From: Peptoniphilus mikwangii
Lineage (GTDB): Bacteria > Bacillota > Clostridia > Tissierellales > Peptoniphilaceae
NCBI RefSeq assembly: GCF_000468535.1
Contig: NZ_AUQY01000002.1
Span: forward strand, 1 to 64,000
DNA length: 64,000 nt
Reading direction: 5' to 3'
A program made the position numbers and the translations under genes. Shown piece by piece: positions 34,137-43,371 of the stretch (the first letter of the stretch is position 1; every line of letters begins with the position of its first letter). The notes under the pieces were generated by a model. It saw only the letters and a program-made list of their open reading frames with translations. It did not search any database and had not been told where the DNA came from.

Positions 34137-35321
34137 ATGAAAAAAAAGATGATAAAAATTTTAGCTGTTATATTGCTTTTAATAGGTACAAATTTTTTGA
34201 CATATAATGCAGCTATATACGGCTATGGGAATGCATCTTCTACGAAATATGCAAGAATAAAATTCTTAGAGGATTATGTTAAGAAAAATTTTCTTTATCC
34301 TGTAACAGACGAAGATTTTGAGATTGGAGAATTAAAGGGAGTAATTGCAGGTTTAAATGATCCGTATTCAGAATATATGACAAAAGAAGAATACGATAAA
34401 CTTATGGAAACAACATCCGGAAAATTTTATGGCATAGGTGTTGTTATAACAAAAGGGGAAGATAATTTAATTACAGTTATATCACCTATAAAAGGTTCTC
34501 CGGCAGACAAAGCAGGCGTAAAGGCACAGGATAAAATAATAAAAGTTGAGGGTGTTGAATACACTGCAGAAAAAATGAACGATGCTATTGCAGTTATGAA
34601 AGGTAAAAAAGGGACAAAGGTAAATATTACCGTATATACTCCATCTACAAGTGAGACAAGAGATTTGTCTATGGAAAGAGATGAAGTTAAAATGGAAACA
34701 ATAATATCTAAAAAGATAAACAATATTGGATATATAGCAATAACTCAATTTGATGAAACTACTTATCCTGATTTTAAAGAGGCATTAAATAAGCTTGAGA
34801 GAGAAGATGTAAAGGGACTTGTTATTGATCTTAGAGGAAATCCGGGAGGAGTTGTAGATGCTGCTGCAAATATAGCGGATGAACTTTTACCTGAAGGAAT
34901 GATAGTCTATGCTAAAGATAAAAATGAAAAAACTGTATTTGAATTTAAATCGGATTCAAATCAGACAGAGCTTCCAATAACAGTTTTAATTAACAAGGGA
35001 AGTGCATCTGCATCTGAAATTTTAGCAGGAGCATTACATGACCATAAGAGGGCTACAATTATAGGAACTACATCTTTTGGAAAAGGTATAGTGCAAAGTG
35101 CTGCAAGATTTCCAAAAGGAGACGGGATAAAACTTACAACATCTCAATACTTTACTCCGAATGGGGTATGTATTCATAAGATAGGAATAAAACCTGATAT
35201 TGAAATTGAAATTGAAAAAGATGCAAAAGGAATAGGGGTAGAGTATTTGGATACCGATACTCAATTAAAAAAAGCAATAGAAGTATTAAATGAAAGTATA
35301 AATAAAGAGTCTCAACACTGA
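34137..35321 (+). CDS. ctpA: C-terminal processing peptidase (S41), CtpA/CtpB type
   Basis: A 394-aa exported serine protease: signal anchor (to about residue 24), PDZ domain (about 95-180, GIGVVITKGEDNL, SPADKAGVKAQDKI) and S41 domain. The catalytic Ser is in NKGSASASEILAGAL and the Lys in GTTSFGKGIVQ. It trims C-termini of envelope proteins. It lies 13 nt after the hydrolase, whose turnover it may control. Its end overlaps a convergent gene by 10 bp within a shared terminator. Confidence 0.95.
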   Translation: MKKKMIKILAVILLLIGTNFLTYNAAIYGYGNASSTKYARIKFLEDYVKKNFLYPVTDEDFEIGELKGVIAGLNDPYSEYMTKEEYDKLMETTSGKFYGIGVVITKGEDNLITVISPIKGSPADKAGVKAQDKIIKVEGVEYTAEKMNDAIAVMKGKKGTKVNITVYTPSTSETRDLSMERDEVKMETIISKKINNIGYIAITQFDETTYPDFKEALNKLEREDVKGLVIDLRGNPGGVVDAAANIADELLPEGMIVYAKDKNEKTVFEFKSDSNQTELPITVLINKGSASASEILAGALHDHKRATIIGTTSFGKGIVQSAARFPKGDGIKLTTSQYFTPNGVCIHKIGIKPDIEIEIEKDAKGIGVEYLDTDTQLKKAIEVLNESINKESQH

Positions 35322-35335
35322 GACTCTATTATTTT
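35306..35335. terminator. Bidirectional terminator inside overlapping gene ends
   Basis: AGAGTCTCA-ACAC-TGAGACTCT is a perfect 9-bp stem that contains the stop codons of both ctpA (plus) and the amidotransferase gene (minus), with a T-rich tail to the right. Confidence 0.75.
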
Positions 35336-35893
35336 TATAAAATTATTTAATATTATCTTGCCATAGGCGGAATATTTTCCCTCAGGATGGAAAATTACCC
35401 CGTAAATATTTTTACTTTTAAATTCAAAAGCGGCTATAGGTGAGGTATCTGTATAGCCTATATTTTTAAAACCGACAGGTAATGATTCTACACTATATCC
35501 ATGAAACATATGAGTATTTTGTAAATGAGGAAGATTTTTAAATAAATCGGATGTTGAATCTAAATAGGTTACAGTTTCGCCCTTTTCAAACGGATATTTT
35601 TCTTTGCCGACATTTCCGCCAAAAACTATCGCAATTATTTCCATGCCGGAGCATATTCCCAAAATTGGAATATTAAGTTTAAATATTTTTTCATCAATCC
35701 ACGAAGCATCATCTGCTTTTATATTTGAGATTCCGCCGCCCAATATAATTCCATCAACATCAAGCATAACAGCTCTTTCATAAGCGGAATTATTATCTGT
35801 TATATAAACATCAGCAAATTCCTCAATTTTTTCTTTTATTTTTTCAGGGTAAGAGTACCCGAAATCTACAATAAGTATTTTTTTCATAAACAC
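35312..35893 (-). CDS. Class I glutamine amidotransferase domain protein
   Basis: A 193-aa stand-alone amidotransferase resembling the N-terminal half of GMP synthase. LGICSGMEIIA has the nucleophile Cys (family form G-x-C-x-G), and GVIFHPEGKYSAYG supplies the His-x-Glu pair. It would release ammonia from glutamine for a partner. No synthetase domain lies nearby, so partner and pathway are unknown. A second ATG (codon 3) is a plausible start. Confidence 0.82.
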   Translation of the reverse strand: MFMKKILIVDFGYSYPEKIKEKIEEFADVYITDNNSAYERAVMLDVDGIILGGGISNIKADDASWIDEKIFKLNIPILGICSGMEIIAIVFGGNVGKEKYPFEKGETVTYLDSTSDLFKNLPHLQNTHMFHGYSVESLPVGFKNIGYTDTSPIAAFEFKSKNIYGVIFHPEGKYSAYGKIILNNFIKIIESQC

Positions 35894-35990
35894 CTCAATT
35901 AATAAATTAAATTTCCATTAAATAGTATACCCATTAATTTGTCTATATTTTTTAAAAGTTATAACAATTTATATATTAAAATCAAATTTA

Positions 35991-37655
35991 TTAAAATCCG
36001 CCTGTAGAGCCTCCGCCTGTAGAACCTCCGCTTGATGATGTTCCATAATAAGTCGAAGTTGAAGTACTTCCTATTAATGAATAATTAAATGTTGACATCA
36101 TAGGATAATTCCAAAATATCGGAATAAAGATATCTGAATTTATATCTAAATTTTCTTTTAAATTATTTAATGCTTTTTCTTTTAATCCAAAAGCAATTGC
36201 ATAAAGTAATAGAGTTTGTTTATCGTCATTACTTTTGTATTCAAAATTTGAAACTTTTTTTAATTCACTGTATAAAGTAGTATATAACTTGTATTGTTCA
36301 TCTCCAAGAGGTGTTTTTTTGGTTATTAACATAATAGAGAGAATAAATATAATTATTGATATAGGTAGAATTAAAATAGCCAATATGCTTTTACTGATTA
36401 ACAATAAAATACTCATTACAAATGCAAATAGAGAAAACAGCATAGCTGTTATTGATATTACTAAATATTTAGGCTTTTTATATATAACACCTTTTTTATA
36501 AAGTTCATCTTTGACAAGTTCATAATATTTATTAAAGTCTCTCATAAATGTCATAGAATTTGATTTTCTTGCGGAGTTTAATTGATTTGTAGAAACAGTT
36601 TTACCATCTCCATATGAGAATATTAAATCGTATAGATATTTTTCGTCTTCTGATAAATTTGTAGGAGAGTTTGTTTTTACAAATATATAATTTTCTTTTT
36701 GTTTATCTTTTTTAGTTGTATAATTTTCAACATTAATTTTTAAAAAGTCTCTTTTTTCAAAATCAAATATTGTTGCAAGAATTACAGACGGCAAATAATT
36801 TCCAATTATAAAAACGGATGCTTCTGAAGGAGATAGCTTTAAAAATTTTCCTATGGGTTGTTTTTCATTTTCATCTTTTTTTGAATAAAAGATGAAAATA
36901 ACAATCATAAATATAAATGAAGGTATAATTAAAATAGAACTCAATACTTTAGCCATATCTTTATTTATCGGAAAATTTTCAAAAAATTCGTCAAGATTTT
37001 CAGAAGATACATTTTTGATATTTGTGCTTTCTGAAATAAATTCTTTTGGGAAAGAAGCAGCTATTGAAATTGAAGAACTATTTATATTATCAGAAGAAAT
37101 GGTTAATGTTCCGTTACCTTCATCAATGTTAAGTTTATTCTCGGTGTAGTAGTTCATAAATTTATCTAATTTAGGAACTTCAACAGTTCCTACAAAACTT
37201 TCAATTTTTGTATCTATATCACTTAAAAAAGTATATGCAATAATACCCGAGTCAGTTCCAAGTATTGCTCCATTTTTGAGTGTATATTCAAATGTTAAAT
37301 TAATAGAACCGGTCCAAGGTATATAAGCTTTAATTTTTGCGGAGTTATCTGACTTAGTAACAGTATATACATAAGAATCTCCATTTTTTGCTTTGTCAGT
37401 CGGACTGAATTTTTTATAATCAGATTTGATTATTAAATTTTCTATAGAATCACTGTTTTTAATAACTATATTTCTGTAAATTCCATTCATATTTTTAGAA
37501 CTTTTATAGTTAACAGTTTCCGTAATTTTTAAGTCTCCGTTTTTTTCTACAACTACTTTAGAATCAAATTTTTGTATTGTTGTAGAACTGTCCGCAAATA
37601 TATTTTGCGGGATTATTAGGAGTAATAATGTTAAAAGTAGAAATAATTTTTTCAT
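35991..37655 (-). CDS. DUF2207-family membrane protein
   Basis: A 554-aa membrane protein with signal peptide (to about residue 22). An external DUF2207 domain begins FDSKVVVEKNGDLKITETVNY and includes GIYRNIVIK. One helix near residue 240 is followed by a cytoplasmic region and two more helices (about 395-435). The C-terminus is a Gly/Ser tail, SSSGGSTGGGSTGGF, as in many DUF2207 proteins. Function unknown. Confidence 0.85.
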   Translation of the reverse strand: MKKLFLLLTLLLLIIPQNIFADSSTTIQKFDSKVVVEKNGDLKITETVNYKSSKNMNGIYRNIVIKNSDSIENLIIKSDYKKFSPTDKAKNGDSYVYTVTKSDNSAKIKAYIPWTGSINLTFEYTLKNGAILGTDSGIIAYTFLSDIDTKIESFVGTVEVPKLDKFMNYYTENKLNIDEGNGTLTISSDNINSSSISIAASFPKEFISESTNIKNVSSENLDEFFENFPINKDMAKVLSSILIIPSFIFMIVIFIFYSKKDENEKQPIGKFLKLSPSEASVFIIGNYLPSVILATIFDFEKRDFLKINVENYTTKKDKQKENYIFVKTNSPTNLSEDEKYLYDLIFSYGDGKTVSTNQLNSARKSNSMTFMRDFNKYYELVKDELYKKGVIYKKPKYLVISITAMLFSLFAFVMSILLLISKSILAILILPISIIIFILSIMLITKKTPLGDEQYKLYTTLYSELKKVSNFEYKSNDDKQTLLLYAIAFGLKEKALNNLKENLDINSDIFIPIFWNYPMMSTFNYSLIGSTSTSTYYGTSSSGGSTGGGSTGGF

Positions 37656-37762
37656 AAATTCACCTCTTTATAAATTATACCAAATAAAAAAAATAGATAA
37701 ATAAGTTATTATTAAAAAATAAAAATGGGGGTATATAAGTAACATATGACAAGGAGGATTTT

Positions 37763-38710
37763 ATGATATACGATTTAATAGTTTTGGGGGCAGGACCTGC
37801 AGGACTTACAGCGGGTCTTTATGGTGCAAGAGCTAAACTTAATACACTTGTAATAGAAAAAGCTGTTGAAGGAGGACAAATTTCATCAACTACAGATGTT
37901 GAAAATTATCCCGGTTCATTAATGGTTTCAGGTTTAGAACTTGCAATGACAATAAAATCACAGGCAGAAAATTTTGGAACTGAATTTGTGATGGATGAAG
38001 TTATAGATGTTGAACTTGAAGGAAAAGTAAAAAAAGTAATTTGCAAAGAAAATGTATATGAGGCCAAGGTGATAATAATTGCAACAGGAGCACATCCGAG
38101 AAAAATAGGATGTGTAGGAGAAGATGAATTTATCGGCAGAGGAGTATCATATTGTGCTACTTGTGATGCTGCATTTTATCAAGACCTTGATGTATATGTT
38201 GTCGGCGGTGGAGATAGTGCCGTAGATGAAGCGTTATTTATTTCTAAATTTGCAAAAAATGTTTATATAATTCACAGAAGAGATGAATTAAGAGCAAGTA
38301 AATCACTACAAGATAGAGCTTTTAAAAATAAAAAAATTCATTTTATTTGGAATAGTGCAATAGAAGAAATAAAGGGCGATAAAATAGTAAATGAAATCAG
38401 TATAAAAAATTTAAAGACAGGAGAAATTACAAATATATCCAAGAAAGAACCATTTGGAATATTTGTATTTATAGGATATGTTCCTGCAACTAAAGTTTTT
38501 GAAGGAAAGCTTGATATGGAAGATGGATATATATTAACAGATAATAATATGAAAACAAGCGTTGAGGGTGTATTTGCAGCGGGAGATCTCAGAGTTAAAG
38601 AGGTTAGACAAGTTGTAACTGCTACATCAGATGGAGCGATAGCTGCAGTTGTTGCTGAAAAGTACATTGCAGAACAAGAAGGTACTCTTTACGAAGGTTT
38701 TAAAAATTAA
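37763..38710 (+). CDS. trxB: Thioredoxin-disulfide reductase
   Basis: A 315-aa flavoenzyme that reduces thioredoxin with NADPH. FAD-binding GAGPAGLTAGLYGARA lies at the N-terminus, the redox pair CATC spans C131-C134, the NADPH fold is VVGGGDSAVDEALFIS, and the C-terminal FAD motif is GVFAAGDLR. The ATG follows AAGGAGG. It has its own promoter and may serve the thioredoxin-like proteins of the cell. Confidence 0.95.
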   Translation: MIYDLIVLGAGPAGLTAGLYGARAKLNTLVIEKAVEGGQISSTTDVENYPGSLMVSGLELAMTIKSQAENFGTEFVMDEVIDVELEGKVKKVICKENVYEAKVIIIATGAHPRKIGCVGEDEFIGRGVSYCATCDAAFYQDLDVYVVGGGDSAVDEALFISKFAKNVYIIHRRDELRASKSLQDRAFKNKKIHFIWNSAIEEIKGDKIVNEISIKNLKTGEITNISKKEPFGIFVFIGYVPATKVFEGKLDMEDGYILTDNNMKTSVEGVFAAGDLRVKEVRQVVTATSDGAIAAVVAEKYIAEQEGTLYEGFKN

Positions 38711-38711
38711 T

Positions 38712-38741
38712 CTTAAACATCTTTTACGAGAGATGTTTAAG
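38712..38741 (+). terminator. Weak terminator-like hairpin after trxB
   Basis: CTTAAACATCT pairs perfectly with AGATGTTTAAG around an 8-nt loop, but the following GTGAGTTT is only partly T-rich. Confidence 0.5.
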
Positions 38742-38767
38742 GTGAGTTTAAATTTCACATAAATTAT

Positions 38768-38999
38768 TTGAAAAATATTAATGGATTTGATATAATGACT
38801 TTAAATTTAATAGAACTATGATGAGGAATAGTAAATTAATTTAGAATTGTAGAGAGTTTACGGATGGTGAAAGTAGATATTTTGGTTAATTGAATCCACC
38901 TCTGAGTTTTAATTTTTAAAGTGAACCGATAAGGTTAATTAGGGTGGCAACGCGGGTCTTCTCGTCCCTTTGAGGGATGGAGAAGGCTTTTTTTTTATA
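38768..38999 (+). promoter_or_regulatory. Promoter and T-box riboswitch of serS
   Basis: TTGAAA (38768-38773) and TATAAT (38791-38796) are 17 nt apart. The leader carries the stem I motif GATGAGGAATAGTAA, a specifier region GAATCCACCTC in which UCC (serine) precedes A and the CCUC strand that pairs with GAGG, the T-box AGGGTGGCAACGCGGGT (38941-38957), and a terminator CTTCTC...GAGAAG with a run of nine T. Uncharged tRNA-Ser would block termination and switch on serS. Confidence 0.92.
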
Positions 39000-39021
39000 T
39001 TAAATTAAAAGGGAGGAAGAA

Positions 39022-40308
39022 ATGTTAGATATTAAATTTTTAAGAGCAAATCCTGAGGTAGTAAAAGAAAATATTAAGAAGAAGTTTCAAGATGAAAAGC
39101 TTCCATTAGTTGATGAGGTAATAGAGCTTGATGAACAATTAAGGGCTGTTAAAACTAAAGGAGATGAATTACGCTCAAGAAGAAATTATGTTTCTAAAGA
39201 AATTGGAGCTTTTATGCAAAAAAAAGAAATTGAAAAGGCAAATGAAGCAAAGATTGAAGTAAAGAATATAAATGATGAACTTGAAAAGCTTGAAGCGGAA
39301 GAAAAAGAGTTAGATAGAGAATTAACTCAAAGAATGATGATAATACCTCAAATTATTGACAAATCGGTTCCAATCGGAAAAGATGATTCTGAAAATGTTG
39401 AAATTGAAAAATTTGGAGAGCCTGTAGTTCCTGAATATGAAGTACCTTATCATATAGATATAATGGAAAAATTTGACGGTGTAGATTTAGATGCTGCAAG
39501 AAGAACATCAGGAAATGGATTTTATTATTTGAGAGGAGATATTGCAAGACTTCATTCTGCGATATTATCTTATGCAAGAGATTTTATGATAGACAGAGGA
39601 TTTACTTATTATATTCCGCCGTTTATGATTCGTTCAGATGTAGTTACAGGTGTAATGAGCTTTGCCGAAATGGAAAATATGATGTATAAAATTGAAGGCG
39701 AAGATCTTTACTTGATAGGCACAAGTGAACATTCAATGATAGGTAAATTTATAAATACCATAACACCTGAAAATGATATGCCGCTTACGATGACATCATA
39801 TTCTCCATGTTTCAGAAAAGAAGTGGGAGCTCATGGAATTGAAGAAAGAGGAGTTTATAGAATACATCAATTTGAAAAACAGGAAATGGTAGTAATTTGT
39901 AAGCCGGAAGATTCTCCATATTGGTTTGATCAATTATGGAAGAATACTGTAGATTTTTTTAGAAGTCTTGAAATACCGGTTCGTACACTTGAATGTTGTT
40001 CAGGAGATTTGGCAGATTTAAAAGTTAAATCACTTGATGTTGAAGCATGGTCTCCAAGACAAAAAAAATATTTTGAGGTTGGATCATGTTCAAATCTTGG
40101 CGATGCTCAAGCGAGAAGACTTAATATAAAATTAAAAGGTGAAGATGGCAATTATCTTGCACATACACTAAATAATACAGTAGTGGCACCTCCGAGAATG
40201 TTAATAGCATTTTTAGAAAACTTACTTCAAGAAGATGGAAGTATCAGAATACCGGAGCCGCTTCAACCATATATGGGCGGTAAAGAAAAAATTGAAATAA
40301 AGAAATAA
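39022..40308 (+). CDS. serS: Serine-tRNA ligase
   Basis: A 428-aa class II synthetase. The N-terminal two-helix arm (about residues 30-100, coiled coil) binds the tRNA-Ser long arm. Class II motif 2 is FRKEVGAHGIEERGVYRIHQFEKQE (here only its ends FRKEVG and HQFEKQE are stated), and motif 3 is NNTVVAPPRMLIAFLEN. SNLGDAQARRLNIKLK precedes motif 3. Length is normal (about 425). A serine T-box controls it. Confidence 0.96.
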   Translation: MLDIKFLRANPEVVKENIKKKFQDEKLPLVDEVIELDEQLRAVKTKGDELRSRRNYVSKEIGAFMQKKEIEKANEAKIEVKNINDELEKLEAEEKELDRELTQRMMIIPQIIDKSVPIGKDDSENVEIEKFGEPVVPEYEVPYHIDIMEKFDGVDLDAARRTSGNGFYYLRGDIARLHSAILSYARDFMIDRGFTYYIPPFMIRSDVVTGVMSFAEMENMMYKIEGEDLYLIGTSEHSMIGKFINTITPENDMPLTMTSYSPCFRKEVGAHGIEERGVYRIHQFEKQEMVVICKPEDSPYWFDQLWKNTVDFFRSLEIPVRTLECCSGDLADLKVKSLDVEAWSPRQKKYFEVGSCSNLGDAQARRLNIKLKGEDGNYLAHTLNNTVVAPPRMLIAFLENLLQEDGSIRIPEPLQPYMGGKEKIEIKK

Positions 40309-40329
40309 AAAGTTTGTTTGAAATATCAA

Positions 40330-40475
40330 TTGAAAAAAGTTAACCTATAATGTATACTGATAATACATTGGGGAGTAGCTAATATTTTTCAGTCGTCAAT
40401 ACGGATAATACCCGGCTGAAAACCATTTATGGTAGCAAGACCACTGTTTCGTGTGAAGCAGTGGCTTTTTTATTA
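40330..40475 (+). promoter_or_regulatory. Promoter and yybP-ykoY manganese riboswitch
   Basis: TTGAAA (40330-40335) and TATACT (40353-40358), 17 nt apart. The leader has GGGGAGTAGCT (40370-40380), CCCGGCTGAAA and GGTAGCAAGACC (40431-40442), the conserved blocks of the Mn2+-sensing yybP-ykoY family. A terminator CCACTGTTTC...GAAGCAGTGG with T-run ends at about 40472. Mn2+ binding should favour read-through into the ATPase gene. Confidence 0.88.
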
Positions 40476-40489
40476 ACAGGAGGAATTTT

Positions 40490-43195
40490 ATGCAATGGTA
40501 TAATAAGTTGTCTGAAGAAGTTTTTGAAGAATTAGATACTTCAGAAGAAGGTCTTTCAGAAGAACAGGTGTTGGAAAGATTTATAGAATTCGGGAAAAAT
40601 GAACTGGAGAAAGAAGAAAAAAAACCTTTTATAAAAAAACTTGCAGATCAATTTTTAGATCCTATGATTATTATTTTAATATGTGCGGGATTAGTTTCGG
40701 CATATTTTAAAGAGGTTGTAGATTCAATAATAATAGTTGCAATAGTAGTAGTCAATGCTACACTTTCAATATATCAAGAGGGAAAAGCGGAAGAAGCCAT
40801 TGCTGCACTTCAAAAAATGTCGTCACCTAAAGCTAAAGTAGTGAGAAATGGAAAATCTATTGAAGTTGATTCGGCAGAACTTGTACCCGGAGATTATGTA
40901 ATACTTGAAACAGGAGATATAGTGCCTGCCGATTTAAGACTTGTTGACAGCAAAAACTTAAAAATTGATGAATCTTCACTTACAGGAGAGTCTGTTCCGG
41001 TAGAAAAAAATGCCAAAGAGATTTATAAATCTAAAATGGAAATTGGCGATAGGGCTAATATGGCTTATTCTTCGACAATAGTATCCTATGGCAGAGGGGC
41101 AGGAGTTGTAGTTGAAACAGGTATAAAAACTGAAATCGGACAAATAGCAACATCAATTCAGACAGTAGATAGAGAGCAGACACCATTACAAAAAAAACTT
41201 GCCGGTCTTTCAAAAACACTTGGTATTTTGGTGGTAGCTATTTGTATTTTGGTATTATTAGTGGGACTTTTATACAAGCATGACTTTCTAACAATGTTTA
41301 TGACGTCAATTTCTCTTGCAGTTGCGGCAGTGCCTGAGGGTCTTCCTGCAATAGTAACAATTGTACTGTCAATAGGAATGGGTAAAATGGCAGAGAAAAA
41401 TGCTATAGTTAAGAAACTTTTAGCAGTAGAAACGCTCGGCACTACAACAGTAATATGCTCCGATAAAACTGGTACACTTACGCAAAATGAAATGACGGTA
41501 GTAAAGGCATTTATAGACTCAAAGACAATTGAAATTGCCGGAACGGGATATTTACCGAAAGGGGAAATAACATATAGCGGTCAAAATATTTTGTTAGATG
41601 ACTTTAAAGATTTAAAACTTCTTGCAACAATAGCTGCACTTACAAATGATGCAAGGTTAAATATAACAGAAAACGATGAGGCATCAATAATAGGAGATCC
41701 AACTGAGGGAGCATTATTGACATTTGCAGAAAAAGTTGGATATTCGGTAGATGAATTAAACAATAAATATAGCAGAGATGCAGAGATACCGTTTGATTCA
41801 GATAGAAAAATGATGTCTACAATTCATAGCGGATATACAGAAAATAAAGCGATTTCTTTTACAAAAGGCGCTCCGGATATAGTTCTTTCAAACTGTAAAT
41901 ATTATTTGGATAATGGAGAAATAAAAGAGCTTACAAATGAAGCAAAAGATACAATAATGTCTGTCAATTCAAGATTTGCAAGATCCGCTCTTAGAGTACT
42001 TGCTTATGCATATAGAGAATTTGATCAGATTCCTTCGGTGCTGACAAGTGAAAATGTTGAAAGAGAAATGATATTTGTAGGGCTTACCGGAATGATTGAC
42101 CCTGCAAGACCTGAAGTAATACAGGCAATATCGGAATGTAAAGATGCGGGAATAATACCTGTAATGATAACAGGTGATTACCTTGAAACCGGTCTTGCGA
42201 TAGCAATTGAACTTGGAATAGCAAAAGATAAAACTCAAGCAATAATGGGAAGAGAACTCAATGATATGACAGATGAACAAATTAGAGAAATTGTCAAAGA
42301 AAAAAGAGTATTTACAAGAGTATCACCTGAAAATAAAGTTCAGATAGTTCGTGCATTAAAAGAAAATGGTCATATTGCAGCTATGACAGGTGACGGAGTG
42401 AATGATGCACCTGCAATAAAGAGAGCGGATATAGGTATAGCAATGGGCATTACGGGAACAGATGTTGCAAAAAATACTGCCGATGTAATACTGACAGATG
42501 ATAATTTTGCCACAATAGTAAATGCAGTTGAGGAAGGAAGAATAATCTATTCTAACATAAAAAAATTTGTAGGATTTTTATTATCATGTAACATTGGAGA
42601 AGTTCTTATAGTTTTAATATCAATAATATTAAATTTGCCTGTACCGCTAATTCCAATACAGTTATTATGGCTTAATCTTGTAACAGATTCATTCCCTGCG
42701 CTTGCACTTGGAGTTGAAAATGCAGATGCAAAAATAATGCAAGAGCCGCCGAGAGATCCGAATGAATCAATTTTAGATAAAGAACTTAAAATTACAGTAT
42801 TAGTTCAATCAATAGCTATTACAATTTCAACACTTGGCGCATATATGATAGGGTTAAAGTGGTTTGGAAAAGAGGGAATAGGGCTTGAATACGCAAGAAC
42901 TATGGCTTTTGCAACATTGATTTTATCAGAACTTTTAAGATCATATTCAGCAAGATCAATAAAAAATACCCTGTTAAGTATCGGAATATTTTCTAACAGA
43001 AAACTTGTTTCAGCTACAGCTTTTTCACTTATGCTTATGTTACTTGTAATGTATATTCCCGGAATAAGAGAGTTGTTTAAGCTTGAGAGTATAGGAATAA
43101 GGGAATGGGTAGTTGTATTAGTTGCATCCGTAATTCCTTTAATACTTGGGGAAATACAAAAAGCGCTTAGATTCGAATCTAAAAAGTCTTTCTAA
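40490..43195 (+). CDS. P-type cation ATPase (probable Mn2+/Ca2+ exporter)
   Basis: A 901-aa PMR1/SERCA-like pump. N-terminal cation ATPase domain, then LTGESVPVEKNA (actuator), PEGLPAIVTIVLSIG in helix 4, phosphorylated Asp325 in CSDKTGTLTQNEM, KGAPDIVLSNC (nucleotide domain), MITGDYLETG and MTGDGVNDAPAIKRADIGIAMG (hinge). The helix 6 segment is LLWLNLVTDSFPALALG. Sequence alone suggests Ca2+. The manganese riboswitch in front makes Mn2+ export the more likely physiological role. Length and motifs are intact; no metal-binding CXXC domain is present, excluding a copper pump. Confidence 0.93.
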   Translation: MQWYNKLSEEVFEELDTSEEGLSEEQVLERFIEFGKNELEKEEKKPFIKKLADQFLDPMIIILICAGLVSAYFKEVVDSIIIVAIVVVNATLSIYQEGKAEEAIAALQKMSSPKAKVVRNGKSIEVDSAELVPGDYVILETGDIVPADLRLVDSKNLKIDESSLTGESVPVEKNAKEIYKSKMEIGDRANMAYSSTIVSYGRGAGVVVETGIKTEIGQIATSIQTVDREQTPLQKKLAGLSKTLGILVVAICILVLLVGLLYKHDFLTMFMTSISLAVAAVPEGLPAIVTIVLSIGMGKMAEKNAIVKKLLAVETLGTTTVICSDKTGTLTQNEMTVVKAFIDSKTIEIAGTGYLPKGEITYSGQNILLDDFKDLKLLATIAALTNDARLNITENDEASIIGDPTEGALLTFAEKVGYSVDELNNKYSRDAEIPFDSDRKMMSTIHSGYTENKAISFTKGAPDIVLSNCKYYLDNGEIKELTNEAKDTIMSVNSRFARSALRVLAYAYREFDQIPSVLTSENVEREMIFVGLTGMIDPARPEVIQAISECKDAGIIPVMITGDYLETGLAIAIELGIAKDKTQAIMGRELNDMTDEQIREIVKEKRVFTRVSPENKVQIVRALKENGHIAAMTGDGVNDAPAIKRADIGIAMGITGTDVAKNTADVILTDDNFATIVNAVEEGRIIYSNIKKFVGFLLSCNIGEVLIVLISIILNLPVPLIPIQLLWLNLVTDSFPALALGVENADAKIMQEPPRDPNESILDKELKITVLVQSIAITISTLGAYMIGLKWFGKEGIGLEYARTMAFATLILSELLRSYSARSIKNTLLSIGIFSNRKLVSATAFSLMLMLLVMYIPGIRELFKLESIGIREWVVVLVASVIPLILGEIQKALRFESKKSF

Positions 43196-43216
43196 TAAGA
43201 AAGACTTTTTATTTTT
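43181..43216 (+). terminator. Terminator overlapping the ATPase stop codon
   Basis: AAAAAGTCTTTCT pairs with AGAAAGACTTTTT around a short loop that contains the TAA stop, followed by ATTTTTT. Confidence 0.8.
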
Positions 43217-43341
43217 TAGCTGTTTATATCAGTAGTGAAGATACTTATATATTTTATTATTTGAATGTTAAAACAAATATATTATAAAAACATTTTTAAT
43301 ATAATAGAGATTGACAGTAAAACAATAGTAAAATTTTTGGC

Positions 43342-43371
43342 AAAAAAAAACAGATATTTAATATCTGTTTT
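43342..43371 (-). terminator. Terminator of the thiol-synthesis operon
   Basis: On the minus strand AAACAGATA and TATCTGTTT form a stem followed by a run of T residues (the A-run at 43342-43350). It touches the stop codon of the ATP-grasp gene. Confidence 0.7.

Noticed and set aside
38712-38741. Hairpin after trxB as part of the serS T-box
   Set aside because: It lies upstream of the serS promoter (38768-38796), so it is not in that transcript.
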